64,000 bases of DNA from Symsagittifera roscoffensis. Lineage: Eukaryota; Xenacoelomorpha; Acoela; Convolutidae. Positions within the stretch are counted from its first letter, which is position 1. Every line of letters begins with the position of its first letter. The position numbers were made by a program, and so were the translations under genes. Where the stretch lies: NCBI RefSeq assembly GCF_963678635.1, contig NC_087063.1, forward strand, positions 66,578,471-66,642,470. Reading direction: 5' to 3'. The notes under the pieces were generated by a model, which made no database searches, was not told the DNA's origin, and was given only the letters and a program-made list of their open reading frames with translations. Positions 18,901-30,900 of this stretch are shown here, piece after piece.

Positions 18901-21900
18901 CTGTGAGTATATTCACAGGAGTTCTATGTTGAAAATTTTGCAAACTAAAGCGACTGCTCAAATGCTTTTAGTTTGCGAAATTTGACGTTTGTAATGTATT
19001 TTTTTTTTCAAATGGTCAAAGAAATTAGATATTAAAAACATCACAAAAATTTAAAGTCCTTATCTATATAGTAAGGCCTTCTCAGGTCACGCCTAAGGGC
19101 TGCGAGTTTTTTCTTTAAAAATGTCTGCTTAAATCTTTGCAGTTTTTGAGATGCAACGTTTTTTGTTCAAAAATTTAAAATTTGAATTTTTTTCTTCAAG
19201 TTTTTGAATTCCTAACCCTTAGTTTCAAATATGATTGCTCAAATTTTGTACTTTTCGAGATATGACGTTTTTTGTAATTTTTTCAAAAATTTTTTCAGAA
19301 TCTAAAATTAAATTTTTTTTTCACAATTTGGAATTCCTTGCTTTGGAATTCCTTGCCCTGAAATTTGAGAATGTCAGAGGACTCTCAGGGGTTGCGAATC
19401 TTGATTCCAAATATAAAGGCTCAAGTTTTTGTAGTTTTCGAGATATGGCATTTTTTCTGGTGATTTCAAAAAAAACTTAGAAAACTTTAATTTGAAGTTT
19501 CTCAAAATATGATGTTCCCAAACCTGTAGTTAGGTACTGTGAGTACTTTCACAGGTGGAAAACCTTGCTTCCAAATGTTTTGCTGTATTTTTCAAAACTT
19601 TCAACGAACTCATATATTCAAATTTTGAACTAAAAAAATTTGAATGAACATTTTTACAAAACTTGAAATTAGCACCAGGTAATTAGGCGCAGTCAGAGTA
19701 CGCTTAAAAGATACCGATATTAATTCCAATATCTGCGATTTATTATGAGTTTTCATAAATTCGAAGCACCAGAGCTGCGTTACACGCTAGTTATCTATAA
19801 TTTACTGGGACGCGATTTTTAAATTTTTGGTTTATCTAGGTATTTTTTTCAGAATTTTTTTTAAAATAAACCAAGTTTTTCTTACTGTGTTTAAAACTAA
19901 TAATGATGAAAAATAGCATGATTTGTTTCGCGTAACAAAAAATGATTTTCTCTAAATATTAGTTTTTTTTTCTACAACCACCAATGTTAATTGAGGTTTC
20001 AAGCTCGTGTTTTAACACAGGGCAAGATGTTGAAGCTAAGTTACGTTCTTCCATCACTTAATTTTTTTGTGAATGACTTAAGATTCTCTATTTTGTCCTT
20101 TGTATGTACACTAAATAAATGTCAGATGTTTCCGACTGGTTAAACCGGCTGTTGATTTGGTTTTTGGACATATTGTCTTTTTTTTTCACCTTAAATTGAT
20201 TAGTTCTACGAAGATAGTATATTAGAATCGGTATTTCTATCCCTTAGAAAATGATATCGCTTTTGTTTTTGCTTTCAGTCAGCAATCCATCGAACAAACT
20301 TTGTTTCGACTTTTGATGACAAATATAGACCTTTTTTTAACAATACATTTTTGATTGACTTTTTTTAAATTCAAAAAGTATTGTTGTCCTGGACTCAAAT
20401 TTAAAAAGAAGTTTTATCTGTGATCATTTTGATCAAGTTATGGTTGTTTAAATATTGCCAATATGGTTATTTTCGGACAAACAACGCAAGACAGATTTTG
20501 CAATATTACCGCTTAAGAGGAGACTTAACCTTAGATTTTTTTTAGAAATCGTTCCAAATTGGTTGAGCCAACCTACGTTAGTAAGAGCAAAATCTATCTC
20601 TTTGTATTTAAAATGGCGCTTGGGGATGATTGAAAAAACTCCAAAAAATGGAAAGAACTCCAGAAAAAACTCCAAAAAAAACTCCAAAAAATTTTTCAAA
20701 TTTTTGTAAAAAATCTTTAATTTTTTAAGCAGACGCTGCTCCATTGAGTTTAGCATTGAGTTAATACTTAAGACACTAGTGCAATCATCGGAAGAATAGT
20801 GCCTTGTCTTTCCAAGAGCAATCAAATTGAATAATAAGAAAGAAAGATCGCGTGTTAGCGTAAAATTTTTTTCAAAAGTGTGTTTTTTTCACATTTTTTT
20901 ACATTTGTTTCATACCAGATAAGCAACAGCTTACATTGCATCTCGAAATTTGTTCACACACCGACACTGCGTGTCTCAGTTCATTCACAATTTTAGTCGA
21001 TGCAATATACAGCTGTTGTTGATCTAGTACCTATTTTATTACTTGCAATATTTTGTAGAAAAAAAACGTGCATTGAGAGACAGTTTTGTACATTTGTGCA
21101 TTTTAAAGCTCGTTTTTGCCGCTTTCTCGCTTCTGTTTGCAAAGTTACAGCTTTGCTGTGTAGTCATTATTGCGAATTGAAAAAACGGCACATGTTTTTT
21201 GATTAAAAAAACGCAAAAAAAAAAGAAAATTTTTTTTCAACATGATTGCCGTGGCTGTCCTTGATACTGTTACGCTTCTGATTGATTTGCTCCAAAATCA
21301 AAATGCATTCGTAGTTATTTTTAAATCGGTTCATTTTTAGATTTGATCGGCTAACAGGCACTTTGGTTCGCATTAAACAGGAGGAAGATTCTAAGGAAGC
21401 AAACAAAGATGCTTTTTCCATTAGTTCGATGAATCAGCCGCCTCAGTATGGAGCCAACGAGGAGCAGCGAGAAGCTATTCTGAGATGGGTGAAAAATGAA
21501 CGACTAGTTTTCTTCCTTCAAACTAGGTATATATTTTAGCAAGAAACTTAAATATGAACATGAAAAATTACGATTAGTAATAGATAAAGTATCCAAAAAC
21601 AGTGTGAACAATCACCCCTTCAAAATAGATACAAATTCAAGCTGTGATGTCTGCAAGTACTATGCTGAAATCTGATCGGCTGATAAAGATTGTTTTTAAC
21701 CAAGTGAAAAATCTCTCTCCTAATTTGATTTAGGGAGGCGATTGTTTACTTGGGCCGGAAAAACTACCCTAAAATGCAAATATCATAAAAACTACTAAAA
21801 ATATAACTGCTTTACTTATTAATGAAAAAAGTTATAATTTGAATTTTTAAGGTTATACTTGGAATATAAACTGTGTCGATACTTGGTAAGACCTTTACGA

Positions 21901-24900
21901 CCTACGATGACGTCAGCAAATAGAAATGGATCTCGGTCGCAATCTCAGAGCAAAGCCAACTCACGACTCAGTGCACGACTGGGGGGTGTTTCACGAACTG
22001 ACGAAGTCAGCTCGGCCGACAGTCTGGGTACTTTTGTTTTTTAAGAGCCTAGTCTCTTTGGTTTGGCCGACAAAGTAAGACTATCATCTGAAAATTGACT
22101 TTTCTGCTTATGTAAATAACACGTAAGTTTTTTCATTAAACGCTAATAAACTTCAATCTTCAACTCCAACAAATTTGTCTGCTCTTAAGTTAATTTTTTT
22201 TTGAAAATGCATTGGAAGAGATTTACAGAAAAGTTCATCATTAACATTGATTGTTTTTAAGACGACAAAAATTGAGTAATTTTGTTCCAGCTGGTAACAA
22301 GTCATGCGAAAGCAGTGAGTCATACGAGTATCAAAACTTATACGAGCAACTGCAAGCTGGCTTCCGATACTTAAGACCTGGAAGTCGTGCTTTCAGCCTG
22401 CCGGTATACTTGACCCACCTTAGACATTCAATTGCGACTAACTCAAACGCGTTTCCAAACCCCAATGGTAATATTGTTGTGAACACATTTGAAAAAGAGA
22501 AAACCCAGTTTTTGGGGATTTCTGGGGAGAAAAGTAGCAACGGAAGTGAAGTGAAACACTTAACAAGTAACTGTGTGTCTTCGGAAAAACGGAGTTCGAC
22601 CAATCAGAAGCAATCTTCAACAAACAGAGCTTCAGAAGAATCGGATCTGTTGGTGAACAAAAGTGACTTGCAAAGAAGGTGCCAAAACTTCAATTTAGAT
22701 GACACTGAAATTGAAAAAGAAAACGATGAAGAGGATGAAAATTTTGAAGATGATGAAGAAATAGCAATTGAAGAGGTTGATGATAAGCTTGCTTGCATCG
22801 AGTTTGACGAAGTGAACGACCAAGATAATTTAGTTGTAGTGAAAGATTTGGCATCCACCAATGAAAACGGCGCTAACAAAATTGCTGCCGAAAATATAAA
22901 CAGTTTGCAGGAGTCCAAAGAAATCATTTTTAAAAATCGTGAAATAATGAAAGAGTTTACAAAGTTTCTGCAAGGTACGCAAGGCGAGACTTTGATGAAT
23001 TTTTGGATAGATTGTGAGCAGTTTCGAGATGATATGACTCAATTTGAAGAACTAGAAACTCATGAAATTCAGTCAAAAGTTTATCTTCACGCTTTTCGTG
23101 AACTCTTGGATAAATATGGGTTGAAGTTGACAAATGAAACAAAAACGCAGCTTATCAATGAACGATCGGATAACTTCAGTCCAGCTATATTTTCCAAAGC
23201 ACAATACGATGCTTTAAAACGTCTTCGATGTTACTGGGTTCCAAGATTTGTAATTTATTGTCAAACTAAAGCTGGAACTTATGGCACGTACAACCTTGAG
23301 AGCACAGGTTTGGATATTGTATCAAAAGAAAAATCAGACAAGTTTAAAACACCCGGATTCGAAACACTGACTACAATAGATTTCTTGCCTAGTTTAAACG
23401 TAGCTCGCACTCTAAGTGTGCAACCAGAAGTCTCATGGAGTGACGCAAGCAACCCGATGGTACCCTGGATCAAAGTTCTGGAAAGCGGCAAACGTCCAGA
23501 CGAGCGAATCAAAAGTGCCAATCGTAACTCACGACTCAAAACAGCGCCTTCAGCTTTCAACTTTGTGTCGGAAATTGATCACGTGGACTTTAAGTCGGAG
23601 AATATTGTGAGTTTGATTATGGGCGAAGATTTGATAACTTTGGACGAAGTCACGATGTGTATCGTTAAGGATAAGGACTCGGGTGGGCCCTTTCAGAGAT
23701 ACCTTCAGCAGATGTGTCTGAGTTCGGACTCGGTGGAGCAAACATTGACATCACTAGGTAACTATACTTTTGAACATCAATTTGATGTTAGTTTCACAGT
23801 ATGTACTCCTTTTTGTAATTGATTAGCATCCCCATTCAATCTCATGTACCACAAGTAAACGTCAGATTTACTTTTATAGGTCAATTTAAAGGAAAGTTCA
23901 AGAACTGATTGTATTTACGCCAGTTATAGTGTATTTATACATTACTTTGTATCTTAAAAAATTTTAATCAGTCCAGGAAGCTTAAATTAGCACACTTTCT
24001 CTTCGAAAGAAAAAAAACAGTTGAAAATTTTTTTAAATTCAATGAGTGAATAATTGTGGAGGCACTTTTTGTGCGTCTAGCACAGCAACCAAAAATTATG
24101 CTTTTACTTAGTACTTACTTGCAGCTTTTCTTTGATCTTCTTCACCTTCAAAAAAGGGTCATTTTTTCTGTTTTCTTTTCAAAAATTCGCTACTGGATAT
24201 CGTAAAAAGTACCGAAGGGAGACCCTATCAGTGGTCATCAGGGCCGTATCCCGGAGATGGTGTGGCCTGTTTCTTCCCCAGTTCCGCTACTGGCTCGTAA
24301 AGTCTATAATGAGAACGAACCTAATTTTTAAGCTCAAATATAGAGAAGCTGGTTCTATGGGTATTTGATATCCGTATCCAAATTGCATTTCACACTTTTT
24401 TCAGCACAATACCTCTACTGGCAGGACATGTTAGAGCTAATGGAGGCAGAGCAACGCGTGGGCGACAGACTCATCCGTCTGAGCAATGCTTGGGGTATTT
24501 TCAACAAGTACTTCACCACTACCAGTCTGTGGGCAGTCACCAGAGATATAGTCCAGATAGAGCAGCTGAGGGTGGCTCTAGAGGAGAGGGCGAATGAGAG
24601 AGATGTGAATATGAAGTGTTCACATGTGTTCAAAGGCATCACTGAGAACATTTTAAAACAACTCAAGTCGCGTGAGTAGTTTCTGTTTTCAGTCAAATCA
24701 ATTAGATTCTTTTGCTTATTTCTATTAGAAAATATATCAGAAGTTATATCAGAAATTAGGAAGCCAAGTTAAATCACTAAAAAATTTACAGGACCCGGAA
24801 GTCCTTGTAGTAGTTTAATAAGTTGAAAACTTGGCAGGATTTTGCGCCGTCAAAACTGAAATGATAGTAAACAAAAATCAGCTTGAAAAGGAAAAGCATT

Positions 24901-27900
24901 GACCAGTGTATATTAGTTTTGCTGCAAAACTACCAGCGTTACCGCGTAAGAAGCCATTGATTAATATAATTGAGTTAAGAGCCACAGTTTACCACTCAAT
25001 TTTGCAATGAAGGTTGACCAAATTGGCTTTGTACTTTACTGATGGTCAACCAGAGCCAATTATTGCGCGTCAAAGAATCAAAATTCGTTCAATTGCAATT
25101 TTTTTTTACGCTTATTCACAATTTGTCATTAACATCAACCGTTCTTCTAGCGTTTTTCAAAATTTTGTAGCTTAGTTTTTGAGCTGATTTATTGAATATT
25201 TGCTAAAAAATGAGCAAAATTAGGCCAAAACTTGTGTTTAAATTGTCAATCTATAGCTGTTCCAAAAATGTTGCAGAATGGATTGACTACGCCGTCAAGG
25301 ACTCCGAAACGCTAGAATCATCTCTGGACTTCGACTTCTCGGCAGAAGATGATTGCAACAAACAGACTACTGGAACAGACCATCAAGACCAAAGAATATC
25401 ACGTGATCTAACAAGAACAAATAATATTGCAATGGTTAACAGAGACAAGCGGGAACCTAGGGTGACGCTGCAGAACAGAGTGGTCGTCAATGAGGAGTCG
25501 ACTTTGGCTGAAAAACAACTGAGGTTGCAGAATGCATTTCAGATTGCTCAGGATATTGAACAGTACAGGTTACTTTTTAAAATTTGCTCTCAGTTTTTTT
25601 TAATTTTTATACTTTTTTCAGTTCACTTTTGATCCTAGTTTGCAACATCTGTGCAAAGTTTTAATAATGATATTTTTGCATTATACTTTTTTCGACACAA
25701 AAGTATCCTGTAATCGGAAACAAAACCTATTGCTCTTCAAACATTTTTTTACAAATCTGTAAAATTAACCTTGCTTGATTTTGAATCTTTGGTTATTTTC
25801 AGGCAGCTGTATGTTTAGTTCTGAGGTAAAGCGCCTAGATTTTTGTCGATGCTTTTTTGGCTTCCCGGTTTTTGACTAAAGTTCTGTCGGTTTAGTTCTC
25901 CAATGAGAAATTCATAGAAATTTATACGAGCTCGTGTACTTTTTTAATGACATATTAGAAGCTTTCTTAACACAATCTAGCCAGCGGACGTTGTGCAGTT
26001 GTGCTTCCTAATTTTGGTACTTAGAAAGCATCCGCCTGGTTTGTTATTAGCTAGGGTTTGCCGTTACGAATAGGCGAAGACGAGAGTCTTTAATCTACAG
26101 GTTGAGGTTTCGGTATCTGCGCAAAGCAAAAATACGGTAGCTGCGCATGGAAATTGCGAGTTTCATTGTTCAAGGCCTGTATTTTAAAACGTTTTGCTAT
26201 TAAGCTTTTGACCTTTTGTAAGCCGGTTTTTGCCAATTTCTCAATGAAACTCTTAATATCGAGGTCGGGTGTTCGGGTCCGGCACATGTCAGAATTTTCT
26301 TAGTTATTTTGTTTTTTTATTGTTTTACGTTTTTTTTCTTTTTTTTACCATTCAAGATATACGTTTTTTCGCAAAGCGCAGTTCCGCTTTAGTGTGTATA
26401 ATTGTTTCACCATCCATTGCTCTCTGGGGTAGTTCAATATGCATTCCGTTTCTATGTAATAATGAGTTTTAGCCTAAAGGATACTGCCGTTTTTAATTGC
26501 AGTAAGTTTTACACCTGCGAAGCGTAGTGTATTTCAACAAAAAATTTTTACAAAGACGAAGCGTATTGTATTATTTCGAAGAACTTTTTTCAAACCTAAG
26601 TCGCAAATAAAACTGCTCATTCGGTGACTTTTTTTGGTGTATTTCAATTTATTCATATTTAAAAGCCTGTTTAATCATAATTATTTTGAAGGCATATGTT
26701 GTTGCTTTATTTTTGGCTAGTGTTAGGTCCTGTTTGAAAAAAAACCGGTAATTATGAAACTGTATGGGATTTGTTTTTTTTTTATGTTTTTGTTTCGAGA
26801 CGCTTTGAAAAATGTTCGCAGAACTTCAATTTTTCTCAAAAACTACTGTAACGATTTTAAAAAAAATTGTACCAATGTAAAAACCGGTAGCTCTTCTGTG
26901 TGCCTGCATTATGCTTGTCTCATTTGGTTTTACCTCACGTTCTACAGCCTTCGAAATTTTCAGTAGAGAGGTTTTCGGCCTATTTCTTTTGAATTTTTTT
27001 CATTTTCTCAAATCCTAAAAGCACAAGTTTGAGATGAAGAAATAAATGTAAAAAAATAAAGGAATCTCCCCTTTTCAAGCGGCTATTCCCTAAAATTGGG
27101 TTAAAAAGGTTGACAATTTTGTTGTTTTTTCCTAAATTTTTCTCAAAAACTACCCTGCCAAATTGAAGATGAATGTTTTAACCCAAAAAAAACAATCAGT
27201 TATGCAAATCTTTCCTGAATAAAAAGTTGTGCTCTGCCTTTTGAAAAAACATGGCTTTTGAGAATATCCAATATTTGATTTTTTTGCCTGTTATTTGGAA
27301 ACTCATTCTTTTTGTTTGAAAAAACTAACCTGCTGTTTCTGAGGTTGATTAATCATTCAAGCACAAATGTTGCTAAACTTTTCCCTGCGCAAATTGTTTG
27401 ACTTATTTGTTTGCGGAAAATCTGATCTGGATTTCGGAAAAACCCCTTTTGTGAAACTTTTACTGTTTTTCTCGAAACTTCATCACCATTCTCAAAAAAT
27501 ACTAGCTAAATCTGATATCAAATGTTTAATTCAAAACCCAGATTATGCAAATCTTCCCCGCATAAAAGGCTTTTTGCATGCTGTAAAAAAAGAAATTTTA
27601 TGGATTTACAAAAGTCAAATTTTTAAATTTTTGATAGGTTGTGTGATTTATTATTTACTTTTCCGAAAACTACTCAGCCAAATCTGAGTTAAACACTTCA
27701 TTTGAAAGAGCGATTATTAGTTTTCTCCTATAATTAAGCAACTATTCCACTGCTTTAGCAGAGCAACTACTAGGGTACTGCCTATATGCATTTTTTTGAA
27801 AATTTTGCTTTTCCGTCTAAGTACAATATATGATTTACAAAATTAAAACAGAAGAATTCAGCCCTTTTTAGCAGGTCGGAGTTTCAAATTCGGAGCAATT

Positions 27901-30900
27901 AAATATTTTTTTTGGTCGAATTTGTGCTGCGTAGCCTTGGCAGTTTGATATAAACTGTAGTTGCTTTATTGGTGGCTAGTAATATAAAAATACAAGCGGT
28001 CGTGGAGCAAATGCGAGAGCTTGATACTACTAACCTCACCAAGTTTTTTTTCTAAAGTTGTCTCTGTAACTTTTCCTTGTTTCACTTTGTTTTGCCTGTT
28101 TAGAGCTCTTTTTTGCATTTTCTTCGCTTGTGTTTGCGAAGCGCAGCCTCACCCCAGTGTCTAAAAATAGCATCTCTGTAATGCAGGGAAAAGATTTAAA
28201 TTTAATCAAACTAAACGCACTCAAAAAAGTTATCGTGATGTTTGAAAGGGTTTTTTTGTTTTGAACTTTTTTCTATTAGAAGTTATGTCTACAATTTCTC
28301 CAAAAAGTTAGCTAGAAGGAAAGTTTTTAGATTGTGTAGCATATCATTAACGCTCATGTCTACCCAAATCTCTATTGTGGAGATATTGTTGATGAAAACA
28401 ATTTCAAAAACAATCAGGTTTCCAAAAAGAAGAGTCTTTGTTGGAAAATTGTATATTCGATCCTAGTCAGCACTTCCCTTATAACCTCCTTGTGACTAGG
28501 TTTGAATAATCTGAGATATAAGCAAATGAATTGGGAGTAGTGAAGGGTGCTAAAAGTTTCCCTTCTCTTTGTTTTTTATTAATCCATCTCTGTGCCGCAT
28601 GTTATGCAAAGCTCCGCTTTGCCTCTGTGTTACATTTGATTTCCGTTTCGAGAAAATATGCTCAGTTGCACTGGGTGTTTGTGGCATGAATTTATGTCAA
28701 GACCTTTCATATTTTTCTTGAAACTATCTGATGCGTTTGTTGAATGTGATATTTCAAAGAGCAAGCATTAAACAAATTTTGACAACGAAAGTTTTGTTAC
28801 GATCCCGCACTGACAAAAATGGATTAGGATCGATTTTAGTATGAAAAAAGTACGTTGATTAAATTTAGATCAATTTTACTATGAAAAAAGTACGTTGATT
28901 AAATTTAGATGAATTTTAGTATGAAAAAAGTACGAAGATTAAATAAAAAAGATGAAAATTGATTTGGATCAATTTAAAATCGATTTGAAATGATCTTAAA
29001 TCCCAGCTAAAAAAATTGATCCATATGAATTTTAAATCAATTTAAATGCATTTTTTTCAGTCTGAATTTGTTTTTATTTTTAAGGGGATTAAAACGGATT
29101 TAAATCGATTTAGATTGATTTTTTTCATTCGAGATTTATCAGTTTCGAATTTTTGTTGCATTTATTCATTGCCTATCATTTTTGAGTTTACATCCATAGC
29201 GTATTGTAGCATAAAAAAGATCAAACGAGAAGACCAAAATATCGATAAAATTCTATAATTTTCTTTATATTTTTATAGTTTATATTTAAAAAATCGAGAA
29301 TAAAAAATTCCAACAATTCTTTAAAGGGTGTTTTTTCGCCTTGTTAGCAAAAAAAAACGATTTTAGTGGGTCTGAAAATCCATCCAAATCGATTTAAATC
29401 GATTGTTTTAGACATTTAAATCGATTTAAACTTTTCAAAAAGATCGATTTAAATGGATTTAAGTTCGTAAAATGTACATTGTTAATCGATTTGGATCGAT
29501 TTAAAATCAATTTAAATCGATCCGAAACCATTTTTGTCAGTACGGGATAAGCCTCCTCAAGAAAAAATATGCCATTTTTAAAATGGGTTTGACAATAAGT
29601 TGTTTTAGGAAAAAGCAGAGCAGCTTTCTCAGCCAAGCAAGAAAACGCAAAAAGAAAAAGAAGGTTCGCAAGACAGTGACAGTCGAAAAAAGTAATCACG
29701 CTGATACTTTAGCAGCTGAGAAACAGAAACAAGAAGAGGCGAAAGAAAAGAAGCGAAGGGCTGAAAAGGCGTCTCAGATCAAGACACTTTCAAGTGTAAA
29801 GGACTTTTTGACCCCCGATTGGCAAAGTTTAACTCGAGACTTTGTCAAGTACTGTGAATCTTACGAAGGGTTCAACACATTATTGCTATTCAGACTGTTT
29901 CTAGAAATTCAGAAATACAATAAATTAGTTCATCAATCGGCGAAAGTCAAAGACGTTCAATCACAACTCATATACACAACTTACTTGGACGCCTACGCGC
30001 CTTTGAGGGTCAATTTACCCAAGAAGTACCTAGTGAAAGAAAAATTAACCCCTGAACGGATGAAAGCGACGGAAGATTACATTGAGAAACAGTTGCGAGC
30101 TGCGGTTAAAATTTTCTACGAAGGTCATAAATGGTCTCAAGATCATTCAAAGACGAACAGAAGAATGTCGATTGGGGGAGCTAAATTGGCAGCTGAAGGT
30201 GCCCACGTGAGTACTGACCTTCACAAGGGAAATACAATTTCTGAAGAGGATGTTTTTTTTTGTTCGGCACAAATCTGAAACTTGAGCAGCGAAATAAGAT
30301 AATTTACAATTTAATCAGTTCTTCAAAGCCTATTGTTGACATGTTGATTGGGATCGTGATGCAACTCTATATTTATTATGCCATAATTTTATGTAAAATT
30401 AATCAGGAAAATAATATTTTTGGCAATGAATTTTTGGCTACTAATATAGTTAATGCCAAATTGTTGGCAATATCGTCAACTTTGAGCAAGTGTAATGCTC
30501 ATAAAACGTTCTTCTTAAGTTAAAATAGATTTTTGGCACCGTATTCTTTGTGCTCAAATGAGTTAAAAACTGATCTCAGCCATTAAAATTAAGCAGTTTT
30601 ATGTTAATTAACTTAATCGTTGACCTATAAAGATACTTAACTATATAAACGTAGGTCATTTTCTGTTTCAGGTAGCCGAAAAAATCATTCCACCTATGTG
30701 GGTGAGGAGGAGAGTGGAGAATAGACTACCATCCAAGTCGGCTGCCCTGGCAGGTATCAGAGCCATCCCCAGTGAGGGCGACAGGAGCACCTTTTCAAAG
30801 ATGCTGGCCAAGGAGACCACGTCACAGGAGTGCAGAGACATCCTTAATCAGTTCCAGTAAATAATGATTTACGATCTTAAGGAAACGTTTTTTTTTGCCT

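Larger units (their letters stand above)
15952..21340 (+). other. RGS22 intron 1 (5.4 kb) with satellites
   Basis: Contents: an inverted repeat with 17-bp arms (17022-17038 and 17175-17191), a deleted dispersed element (17219-17380), a degenerate G/C-richer repeat with TTTCACTTGCTGA and GAGTGACCCTTG motifs (18050-18240), a ~175-bp satellite (18600-19700), a partial dispersed element (20400-20700), and a CGCTTCTGTTTGCAAAGTTACAG-type dispersed motif near 21130. The rest is AT-rich without visible features. Confidence 0.6.

Noticed and set aside
20448-20825. Open frames on both strands near 20.5 kb
   Set aside because: They lie in a diverged copy of the non-coding element D and an adjoining A-rich tract.
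22251-22290. Start of RGS22 exon 4 at 22262 (after TTTTTAAG)
   Set aside because: It would enter in the wrong phase relative to exon 3. The acceptor TTTGTTCCAG ending at 22290 fits the phase and has a better pyrimidine tract.
22331-23741. Several antisense open frames over the large RGS22 exon
   Set aside because: They mirror a strongly supported sense exon and show no domain, start context or splice signals.
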